A stretch of DNA of 64,000 bases from contig JBBDHG010000019.1 in assembly GCA_037951165.1 (NCBI GenBank), positions 10,394,001-10,458,000 of the forward strand, written 5' to 3'. Origin of the DNA: Lophius americanus. Its lineage: Eukaryota; Chordata; Actinopteri; Lophiiformes; Lophiidae. Positions within the stretch are counted from its first letter, which is position 1; each line of letters begins with the position of its first letter. The notes beneath the pieces are model-generated. The model saw only the letters and a program-made list of their open reading frames with translations, did no database searches and was not told the origin of the DNA. The position numbers and the translations under genes are program-made. This document shows positions 46,701 to 54,795 of this stretch, piece by piece.

Positions 46701-49700
46701 CAGTTGTAGCTGTAAATATTTGAGGTGAGTGACGGGTTGTGGTCACATCCGGAGCATATCTGGCAAACTATACAGCTTCAGCAAAGTTTACACATACAGG
46801 AATATTAGCCATGATGAATAGTTGTGCCTTTTGACTTTTTTAATTTCATAATAATTTCTTTGTTTCTTGCGAAGTTTCCAAGGAAACAATTCACCTTTTT
46901 GTTTTTGTGTTGTTGTTGTTTTAGTTGGTGGTCGTCTCGTCCAGATACATACATCTACATCTATATTTACGGATGCTTCCTATACTTACATTAACGCTTG
47001 GCTGTACCTTTTAATATTTAGATTTCTCTACAAAGCGTCAATTTTGATTTTTCCATGGAAAGATTATTTTAAGGTAACGCTGACAGTTGGTCTTTTTCTC
47101 CAGAGCATTTGTTTATCCAAAGCAATATACACCACTCGAGGAATGGAGGGTATGTATTATACGGCTGCATTTGCTGTGCATTTTTTGCAGCGGCCATTCA
47201 TTTGATTTGAGCAGCAATGTTGTGTTTCGATCAAGACGTCCACCCAGAGATTGTAAAGGATAGTGCATGAAGGGAGCTCAGTGGCATTATGGGGCACAGT
47301 TTGTAGAAGTAGAAGATGCTGATTTTAACAGCAACATTTAACCACATTTAGCTCCAAATGTTTAATCTAAATCTAAATACTGTATCTGAATGTTGAATCT
47401 GAATCTAAGTCTAAATGTTGAATCTAAATGTTTTTAAAATATGCAAATTTACACTGACATCAGTGGAAATGCCAGAATAAGAGTCCGACGGAGAAAAACA
47501 CTTCTATTCATAGTAAATTCGGCCCCTTTTGTACCAAGGTGTTTTTTTTGTTTATTTCCTGACTTGTTATTTCACCATCATTGTTTAGTTATTGAACCGT
47601 TCAATACAGTTCTGATTTTAAAACCACCTGACATCAGTGTAATTTTGCATATTTTCCAAACATTAAGGTCCAACATTTAGATTTAGATTTAACATATAGA
47701 TGTGACATTTAGATTTGAATTTAGAATCAAAATTTAGATATAACGTTTAGATTTAACATTTGGGGCTAAAAGTGGCAAAATATTGCTGCTAAAATCAGAA
47801 TGAGCTCCTTTTACAAATGGCGCAGCTAGATGTCGCAACATGTTGCTGTTAAAATAACACCTTCTACTTTTATAAATAGCACAGCTTATAGTGACAAATT
47901 GTTGCTGTTTAAATAACATGTTTTACATTTAACAAACAGCGCGCCATGTTGCATGTTCCTGTGTCCACATAGAAGTAAGGAAGTGTGTATAGAATTGTGT
48001 GTGCCATTTATTAATATCAAATCACACACTGTTCAAGGTCAATGTGTTCTATTCGTGCTATGCGTCAGACGCCAGGACTCGTGCCGACTCATGGCTTTTT
48101 GTTGGTATGAACATGTTGGGAAGTCATGCAGGAATCCACTTACTGTTGGTAGAACCATAGTGATATGCAGACTGAAGGACATTTTTGTATGAGGCTGATG
48201 ATAAGGTGTCTAGTCAGCATTAACGTTATCTGAAGAGTCTAAAATCTTTCAGAGTCATCTTTCAGAGTCATCTTTCAGAGTCATCTTTCAGAGTCATCTT
48301 TCAGAGTCATCTTTCAGAGTCTAAAAGTTTTCCATCAGTTACTCTGCAGAGGAACGTGATTGTCAGCCTACTCGCACTTTGATTCACCAACATATTCTGT
48401 CTTTGTTTATTGGAATCACTAGGCATGCACTAAATCCATAGAGCAATAACAACTAGTTAACAAACAACTAATAACTTGTTCAGGGTCAGTGGAAAATCCC
48501 CATTTTCCCAGTAAACCAATGAAACTCCATTCTAAAGATGCATTACTAATTTTCTCTAGATGTAACGAAATCTCTGTGATGCAAAGTAGTCTTGCTTTAG
48601 TACTTTCCATTCCTACTCAAATCTAAGTCGACAAGTTATTTCAACACTACAGAGTTATTCCACAGTGGTGTTAAATCCAGAAGACTTGATAATCCACCAA
48701 AATATGCCTCTTTTCTTCTAATCTTCCCTCTGTGAGAAATAATTTCAGCCTCTGTTTAGCAAAAATGTATTTCTTAACTCTTTCTACTTAGTCAGCTTAA
48801 CTGTGTGTAGATCATGAACCCTTTGGATTCCAACAAGTTTTCTTCAGAGGAGAACTCAATGGGGCAAAACATTAAAGCAAGAGATAAATGATTAATGATA
48901 CATTATGGACAGCATGAAGTCAGCTTATATCTAGGTTTGTTCTAGCAGCTCACGGTGCGGTTTTTATTCTCAGATCATTCAAATGTGGACTCTGACATGT
49001 CACATGGTATAAATTCAACAAAACAAAATATATTGCTGGAGGTTTAAGCTTTGATCTTTTGAGGTCAGAGAAGGAAGAACTGACTTGTTTTATGGCTGTT
49101 GTTACCGTTTAATGACCCACTCAGGGGGGCACAAAGGTTAACCTTGCCTGAAGGTACAGAATTGGAATATCAACATCACACATGGTTTGTAGGGTAGCTT
49201 AAGATATTAATTACATAAGTTGTTCCAGCAATTTGCTTATTGTCACATTTTAAGGCACGTATTAAATGAGGGGATTTTTTTTCCCACTTTAGTCTCATTC
49301 ATCAATGAAACCGGTTATGGTGTATGATGAATATCGGCACACACTGAGTCTCTCCATTCATGGGGCATCTGTGCCCTTTTACAAACATCTTATTGATTAT
49401 ACATTCAAGGGATTTAAAAACACACAGCCCATATTTTAGGCCATAACTGAGGAAACATGATGGCAATTGAGAAAACGGGTTGTGCACATATGTATTGAAG
49501 GTCTTGTGATAATTCTACACTTTGAATAGTCTGGAGTCTGAAAACATACTTTTTATGTATGTGACCACTTCACTTGTTAAATGAACCCATCCTCATAAAA
49601 AAAAGTGAGTTGTTGCATTTCTATAGAGCCTTTCTAGTCTGCTTGACCAACCAAAGTGGGATTCACTCATTCACAGACATTCAAATAATGGTGACTTAAT

Positions 49701-52700
49701 CTACCGCTTAAGGAACCACCTGAGCTCAAGGAGCGATACCATTCACACCAATGGAGCAACCTGGGGTTCAGTATCTTACTAAAGAACACTTGACCACTCT
49801 ACCTCATGAGTTACAGCTACACAAATGTTAAGATTTGGAGAAAATAACATCTGCAAGACGATCTTCATTTATTTTGTTTAGGTCGGTTTATCCAAATTGA
49901 TGCCAATCCTGAAAAATATTCAAAAATACTTCAGCAGCACCCTCACAATACAAGTTAACCTTTACTAAACCTGAGTTTTCAGTGTCACGTTCGCTCTACC
50001 ATTTGGTATGGATATATATTCAGCCAGCCAAAACACTTGTTGCGGGTCACAGCCAGTGCCCTTGAGGGTTGAAAATTGGTACCAACCCATCTTGAGTTGG
50101 ATCTTGTGATGTTCAAGGAGGGTAACACTCACTGACGGTTTGTTTGGGTCCACCTTTGGTTCATCCCTCAAGTGTGCAGCCTCCAGGATGTGCTTCACAG
50201 AAGCCATTCGGAAACCATCCACTCCTTTCTTCAGCCAGAAATGAATTACATCCTAAAATAATCAGTATCAGGTAGTGAACATGATGTCATAGAGTTTTTT
50301 TTTCAACCAGTTGAAACACCATTGACGGTAAACACACAATTTAAATACATGGGAAGTCTGTAAATCATTCTGTGTGAAGCAACAGTCTAAACACACAAGG
50401 ATGATCTATTAGTAAAGTTAATTTACTATATTGACCATTTGCTCCAGATTACACGGGACTGTGGTACAATAAACAAAACAGCGCACACAAGGACACAACT
50501 GACATTTGGTAGAAGTTAAAAAATGTGAGCCATAGTCATGTAATCTTACAATCATCTCTTTGCAGACATGTGGGTTCCTGAAGTTCAGATCTGGTTGCTC
50601 TTTGAGGAACTGGTGCAAGTAGCATTGTCCCCTCACTTCATCGTAAGTCCACGACGAGTTCCCAAACAAACTCACCTGAGACAAAGGCAGAGCAGAAATA
50701 GCATTTGAAACCATTTTTTTCTAACTAAAGCTTTAGTAAGTAGCACCCAAAGACCAGAGCAGAATGGGAAGAACTTCCCTACTACCAACCCAGTTATTCG
50801 GCTTCCATCCAGTTGCATTGCAGTCAGTCCAGATGTAGTAATCCTTGTAGTGAGGATCTCTAGTCCGGCTCAGGTTGAACCAGTGGTGCTGGTCACTAGT
50901 ATGATTGGGAATGAAATCTATGATCAGCTTCATACCTAGTGGAAATAGAGAAAGATTTGTGTGAGTCAAACAATGCACCTTGCCATCTCTCCTAACCATC
51001 TTACCCTCATAACAAAACTTGTTGACCCATCATCTTCTGTCCCAGCATGAAAAAGACTGACCTTTGTTGTGCATTTGAGCCAGGAGCTCCTCAAAGTCTT
51101 CCATGGTTCCAAAGAGAGGGTCGATATCCTGGAAATCTTCAACATCATAGCCAAAATCCTTCATGGGAGAGCGGTAGAAAGAATTGATCCAAACTGACTT
51201 TATGTTCAGGTATTGGAAGTACTCCAGCTTCTCCTGAATTCCTGCAAAAAAAAAAAAAAAATATGGGAAACTGCAGAACTTTTTTCCCAAATAACTGCTA
51301 TGAAGAAAAACACAAGGCAGAAGAGGAAATAATAATGATTGTATTAGATCATATGGTCCCATCCAGTTAACAGTGACAAAACAGACGGTCAAAGATTGAA
51401 CAGCAAAAGATGAACAAGCTGGTAAATTGAATGAAAGTGAAAATAGTCTTGAAAATGTCAATGTTGAAGAAAAACAGATGGCGGAAAAAAAAGAATCCTA
51501 CAGTGTAGGCCCAAAGCTCGAATCAGCCCTGACACACTGTAAACCCAAATGCTCAAATTAATTTCTTGGAATGAGTAGGAAAAACTACTTGAATTCCTAC
51601 CAACTTAAAAATGCTGAGTTCCAGTAACTCCATAACTCAGCAACTTGCATTGTGTTAATCAAATTTTCTATCAATATAAAACTTGTTTTATATTGCTAAC
51701 ATAAGCTCGGTACTTAAACCACAGGATTAATAACTTAACAGTGTCTTCCTAAATTAATCTTATCAGTACGAGTTGAAAAAATTAAGGTTGGTTTGACTTA
51801 GAAATGTTAAGTAACACTAGCATTTGCTTTCTTTTGAGTTCACTGTTTCAAACTTGGAACTCAAAATGCATCTGAATAATGCTCTGAATAATTGAGCTGT
51901 GATATTCTTAGACTTTTAAGTTCAATAACAGGTTTACAGACCACCATAACATTTAATCCTGGATCTAAGAACTGATGATGGGAGACTTTGTTGGATAATC
52001 CCTGTTCTTTGGTAGTGTGATATGGGGACATGAGCTAATTGACTTAAGACAGGCGAAGCAAACATCAGGATATTAAAGTCAACCCTGACGTGTGACAAGA
52101 AGGCACTGTAAGGAGGCAAGACTTCATGAAATATGGTCTCTCTTGCATGCTGAATTTGCAGACGGGCTGATTTGGAGATGGGCTGAATGAGACTGGTTGG
52201 AGGATATGAAGGTTTGGATGACATTCTCCTGGTCAGTCGTATAGAGGAAAGAACAGGTTTTGGTTTGAAGAAGGGTCAATACAGTGCCCTCCAGAATTTT
52301 CGGCATCTTTTAAGAAAAAAATCAGTAAAATGAGATGTAAAAATACTTATCTTACTTATCTGTACCCATGATCTTTAATTCAATTTATTTAAAAAAAGAA
52401 AAAAAAATTAACTTTTTTTACAGTAATACAATTTTAATAAAACATTACATTCTTAAGCGTAAAAAAAAAAGAAAAGTTTTCTCCAAACCGTGTGTGTCAC
52501 AATTATTGTCACTACTAGGAACCTCTGTGATTAAAAGGTAACAGAAGCTTATTTCTAGTCATATTTTTAGGTTTGACTGTTTGAGTAGGAACTCTTAAGT
52601 GGTGAACAATGATTTCCTGTTTCACTGGGGTATAAATATGAGGTGGCATAGGCCTAATTCTGTGTGACATTCTAAACATAGGGAAACACCAGAAAACACA

Positions 52701-53712
52701 GCAATGATGTCCAAATGTTGTAGAGCAGCACAAATATGGCCATGGAGACAAGAAAATCTCCTAGCAGTTCAAAATGTCAGTTCAAACACATAGATGATTA
52801 ATTCAAATGTTTAAATAAAATGTTTAAAGAGACTGGAGATGTTAAAAATCAAGATAAATGAGGACGTGTCCATAAACGGACCCCACGCACTGTGAGTAGG
52901 ATAGTTTGGATTGGCAAAAGGGTCTGTAGGGATTACAGACTCATAGTAAAGCTCTTTCAGTTTGCCAAACACCACTCAATGAATCAAGGTCATAGGTCAG
53001 ATGAGACCAGAATAGACCTTTTTGGCATAAACTACAAAGATGGGAGTGGCTTAGCAAGAAACGTAGTCATACAGAAAAGCCCATCATACCCAGAGTGAAA
53101 GTCTGGAGTTGGATATGTGATGCTGTGGGATATTTTTTCTTTTTGAGAACAATTATTTGTTTTATGAATTTTGTGAATTGTTTTTTCAATGTTGTCATTC
53201 GAGTTAGAGGTTGGATTTCAAATTTGGATTCAAGATCATGGGAATTTAATGCATCTCACTTGAATACTTTTATTCTGGAGGGCACAAATGTTTCCAATAA
53301 ACTTGATCTAGAGGATCTTACCTTTGAGGTCTCCGACCCCGTCTCCGTCTGAGTCCTTGAAAGACCGGGGGTAGACCTGGTACACCGGAGACGCCTGCCA
53401 CCAGCTCAGGCACCGCGGCGACAGCGTGATCAGCGTGACGGTGAGCGCCACCAGCGCTACGGTGCAGGCCACTGTCAGCCAGAACAGGATCTCTCGGGGC
53501 ACTCGGTACCGGGCCTGGGAGGAGTACAGTAACAGCACCTCCTTAGGCATTCCGGCGTATGGTTTTATCTGCGTGTACTCCTCATCCGAGTCCAGGTCCA
53601 CCGCGTTGGTGTCCCCCTTCTTCTCAGTCGAGGCCGTATTACTTTCTGCAGCCGACCCATCGCATTCTACATGCCGGTATCCCGGGTTAGAGGTGCACTC
53701 ATCCAACTCCAT
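43305..53712 (-). CDS. slc3a1: rBAT, heavy subunit of the cystine/dibasic amino-acid transporter, complete in 10 exons
   Basis: rBAT is a type II membrane glycoprotein that pairs by a disulfide with the light chain SLC7A9 to carry cystine and dibasic amino acids at renal and intestinal brush borders (family knowledge). Minus-strand exons: 53,322-53,712; 51,062-51,241; 50,790-50,935; 50,550-50,675; 50,133-50,252; 46,445-46,569; 45,205-45,406; 44,272-44,454; 43,830-43,955; 43,305-43,736. They total 2031 bp and one open frame of 676 residues (human 685). I see an acidic cytoplasmic N-terminus, IKPYAGMPKEVL, one membrane segment at about 75-97, Cys101 in SPRCLSWW (the inter-subunit cysteine position), and an alpha-amylase-like ectodomain with YQVYPRSFKDSDGDGVGD and DFIPNHTSD. 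The start ATG at 53,712 (MELDE) is chosen because the further upstream codon at 53,767-53,769 is TTG. Ala298 replaces the glycosidase nucleophile Asp, and an NHD motif is at 433-435. Confidence 0.94.
43830..43955 (-). CDS. slc3a1: slc3a1 exon 9
   Basis: Acceptor TCTCATTGCAG|AGTG, donor GTGGAG|GTACAG. Encodes SASRDPQRSPMQWNDDINAG to NTWLPIHPDYRSINVE. Confidence 0.92.
44102..44107 (+). terminator. Possible distal poly(A) signal for prepl
   Basis: The first plus-strand AATAAA that I see downstream of the prepl stop lies 1 kb away, inside slc3a1 intron 8. Nothing proves its use; a nearer variant signal AATACA near 43,182 is possible. Confidence 0.25.
44217..44243. repeat. 10-bp perfect inverted repeat in slc3a1 intron 8
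   Basis: Arms AAGTGCCTCC (44,217-44,226) and GGAGGCACTT (44,234-44,243) with a 7-nt loop, starting about 28 nt into the intron downstream of the exon 8 donor. Confidence 0.8.
44272..44454 (-). CDS. slc3a1: slc3a1 exon 8
   Basis: Acceptor TTTGGCAG|GTTGG, donor AATGCA|GTCAGT. Encodes VGNHDKPRIASSAGQTYV, then INMMLLTLPGTPTTYYGEEI. The NHD motif is typical of active alpha-glucosidases, whereas human rBAT reads GGPDSSR here. Confidence 0.92.
45205..45406 (-). CDS. slc3a1: slc3a1 exon 7
   Basis: Acceptor TGTAAACTCCAG|ATTT, donor TGGGTG|GTGAGC. Encodes FMVTESYDYHEVDKTMMYYS to MANMPRGRWANWV; TESY occupies the acid/base-glutamate position of the amylase fold. Confidence 0.92.
45407..46444. other. 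slc3a1 intron 6
   Basis: AT-rich; apart from splice sites I see nothing. Confidence 0.6.
46445..46569 (-). CDS. slc3a1: slc3a1 exon 6
   Basis: Acceptor TCAACTCTCTAG|GAGTC, donor CACAG|GTATGG. Encodes ESVTSEWDLHHDYTTSQLG to REWRAEMDIYSREPGRHR, matching human YSELYHDFTTTQVGMHD and DQYSTEPGRYR. Confidence 0.9.
47270..47945. mobile_element. Fold-back (long inverted repeat) element in slc3a1 intron 5
   Basis: A left arm at about 47,321-47,466 ('gattttaacagcaacattta...ccaaatgtttaatctaaatctaaat...atgcaaatttacactgacatcagtgg') is the imperfect reverse complement of a right arm at about 47,624-47,798 ('ccacctgacatcagtgtaattttgcat...aacatttagatttagattt...ggggctaaaa...tgctgctaaaatcag'). The central spacer is about 155 bp. 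Arms are themselves built of 'ctaaatgttgaat' sub-repeats. Beyond the right arm, three diverged units of about 58 bp follow (each with 'ttgctgttaaaata...cttctacttttataaat..cacag'). No transposase frame is present, so it would be a non-autonomous element. Confidence 0.6.
48244..48321. repeat. 13-bp minisatellite, six perfect copies
   Basis: Six exact head-to-tail copies of ATCTTTCAGAGTC. The lack of any divergence between copies points to recent expansion. It is in slc3a1 intron 5. Confidence 0.95.
48322..49594. other. slc3a1 intron 5, gene-free
   Basis: AT-rich intron sequence without recognisable exon or transposon. Confidence 0.5.
49595..49805 (+). repeat. SINE-like repeat in slc3a1 intron 5
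   Basis: The order 'gttgcatttctatagagcctttctagtc', 'actcattcacagacattcaaa', 'gagcaacctggggttcagtatctt' and 'aaagaacacttgac' matches a common teleost short repeat ('tttatagcgcctttctagtc...ggggttcagtgtcttgctcaaggacacttc'). Confidence 0.7.
50133..50252 (-). CDS. slc3a1: slc3a1 exon 5
   Basis: Acceptor TATTTTAG|GATG, donor CCGTCA|GTGAGT. Encodes DVIHFWLKKGVDGFRMASVK to HLRDEPKVDPNKPS. The glycosidase nucleophile position (human rBAT GFSLDAVKF) reads GFRMASVKH, so the Asp is Ala298 here. Confidence 0.92.
50550..50675 (-). CDS. slc3a1: slc3a1 exon 4
   Basis: Acceptor CTTTGTCTCAG|GTGAG, donor ATGATT|GTAAGA. Encodes VSLFGNSSWTYDEVRGQCY to KEQPDLNFRNPHVCKEMI. Confidence 0.92.
50790..50935 (-). CDS. 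slc3a1: slc3a1 exon 3
   Basis: Acceptor CTATTTCCACTAG|GTATG, donor AACTGG|GTTGGT. Encodes GMKLIIDFIPNHTSDQHHWF to ATGWKPNNW. A second GT (GTAGTA) lies 4 nt downstream of the donor; only the first keeps the frame into exon 4 (NNW-VSLFGNSSW, human NNWLSVYGNSSW). Confidence 0.88.
51062..51241 (-). CDS. slc3a1: slc3a1 exon 2
   Basis: Acceptor T/A-rich tract with TTTTTTTGCAG|GAATTC, donor CAAAG|GTCAGT. Encodes GIQEKLEYFQYLNIKSVWIN to LFGTMEDFEELLAQMHNK. Confidence 0.93.
51530..51880. repeat. MITE-like interspersed sequence in slc3a1 intron 1
   Basis: It begins 'cactgtaaaccca' and is made of short recurrent strings ('aacttg', 'ttgagttc', 'aactca', 'taacttaaca') as in fish MITEs that start 'cactgtaaaaaa'. 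Ends and duplications could not be defined. Confidence 0.4.
52282..53285 (+). mobile_element. Tc1-like DNA transposon relic in slc3a1 intron 1
   Basis: The left end 'cagtgccctccagaat' (52,282) and the right end 'attctggagggcac' (to 53,285) are inverted copies, and a TA precedes the left end (52,280-52,281). Between them lie the fish Tc1 string 'ggggtataaatatgaggt' (52,628) and a transposase-like segment DETRIDLFG (about 53,000-53,030), which corresponds to the (S)DE(S/T)xxxLFG catalytic block of Tc1 transposases. The frame is broken and most of the coding region is missing. Confidence 0.8.
53322..53712 (-). CDS. slc3a1: slc3a1 exon 1
   Basis: ATG at 53,710-53,712, donor AAAG|GTAAGA. Encodes the cytoplasmic tail, PYAGMPKEVLLLYSSQARYR, PREILFWLTVA (start of the membrane segment), Cys101 and the beginning of the ectodomain (YQVYPRSFKDSDGDG). 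Confidence 0.93.
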
Positions 53713-53872
53713 GCTGCACAAGTCTCTTCTAAAACTCAGCTGGTTTAGATCTCTCGAGAGGAAGACCAAAGCACGCGCTATAACTCTTCTTCAGATACTA
53801 AGAGACTAACAGTATCGGCTCCAACAGGGTCAGAGTACACACTGATTCCTCTCTTCTAAGTTACACACACAT

Positions 53873-53881
53873 ATATTTATA
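53873..53881 (-). promoter_or_regulatory. slc3a1 TATA box
   Basis: TATAAATAT on the minus strand 161 bp upstream of the slc3a1 ATG, embedded in a CA-rich stretch. A start site about 30 bp downstream would give a 5' UTR of roughly 130 nt. Confidence 0.5.
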
Positions 53882-53959
53882 CACACACACACGCACAGAG
53901 GGGGAGGGAGAGGGATCAGTGCCACCTGTGGAATGTGAGAGACTGGATGGGATGGAATG

Positions 53960-53972
53960 GTTACAGATTAAC
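53960..53972 (+). promoter_or_regulatory. HNF1-like site upstream of slc3a1
   Basis: GTTACAGATTAAC fits the palindromic HNF1 consensus GTTAATNATTAAC at 11 of the 12 defined positions less one (two mismatches at positions 5 and 6). It lies about 80-100 bp upstream of the TATA box. HNF1 factors drive many kidney and gut epithelial genes (general knowledge); binding here is inference. Confidence 0.4.
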
Positions 53973-54034
53973 ATTTTCTTGCTGTAACTTTGGCTGGGAG
54001 AAGAGGGGGGAAAAGCATTTGTCCCTTTAACTTC

Positions 54035-54295
54035 AGTTAGGATGGCCTACGATGGACACCTCTGCTGCAGGATTTTTCTAACGATCCCCATTTCTCTGTA
54101 TTTGCACCAAAATGTATTGGGTTCTACTCTGGCCCGTCAACTATCCTCTCACCAAATTTCATGGTGCTCTGTTGTGCAGTTTTTGCATAATGCGGCTGGC
54201 AACTCAACCAACAATGAAATAGAAATGGTATATATATTATATATATATATAGGATAATATTTATCCTCCTTGGTGGAGGTAATCATTTATTCAGG
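54035..54295 (+). repeat. Teleost interspersed repeat ('cctccttggcggaggtaat' family)
   Basis: The order 'tctgtatttgcaccaaaatgtattgggttct', 'tctcaccaaatttcatgg', 'cagtttttgcataatgc' and the end 'tcctccttggtggaggtaat' is that of a very common fish repeat whose other fragments are at 777-1010, 10,440-10,530 and possibly 63,840-64,000. An (AT)n run interrupts it. Confidence 0.7.
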
Positions 54296-54519
54296 GTGCA
54301 GCACGAGGTCATCTGAGGAGGAACAACTTAATGTAGCCTCTCTGGTCCACTTGTCACTTTAATTTCAACCAAAGCATCTGAAACTGAATCGCCATCACTT
54401 ATGCTTCCTCACTAGACGGATCCAATTCCCAAAGGTTTACCAAACTGTGAATTATATTGTGATATCTGTGTCCCCTTCTTCCTTTTTTTGAACAGTGTGT
54501 TTACCCACCTAACCACACT

Positions 54520-54795
54520 TTGGGGCAGCATGGTGGCCTCACAGGTGTTTTTGCTGCTGTTTGCATTTTGTCTCCAATACAGAGACTTTGCACGGAATCC
54601 CTCTTTATTTTCCAGCTTTCTTCTACAGTCCTAATAAATCTAATAGTGGTGACTCTAAATTGTTGGTCCATCTCAACGTATCGGTCCTTTATTGACCTGG
54701 TGACTCGTTCAGGTGTACTTACCTCTTACCAACACAGCTGGGATAGGCTCTGACCCTCCCATAAACCCTGAACAGTTTACAGGAAACGGATGGAC
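54520..54795 (+). repeat. Teleost interspersed repeat (third copy)
   Basis: It reads 'ttggggcagcatggtggcctcacag', 'ggtgactctaaattg', 'cagctgggataggctctgacc' and 'aggaaacggatgga', the same order as the copies at 7572-7862 (plus) and 4216-4550 (minus). Confidence 0.75.

Noticed and set aside
53713..53769. N-terminal extension of slc3a1 (19 residues)
   Set aside because: The upstream first codon is TTG, not ATG; the ATG at 53,712 begins a normal rBAT cytoplasmic tail.
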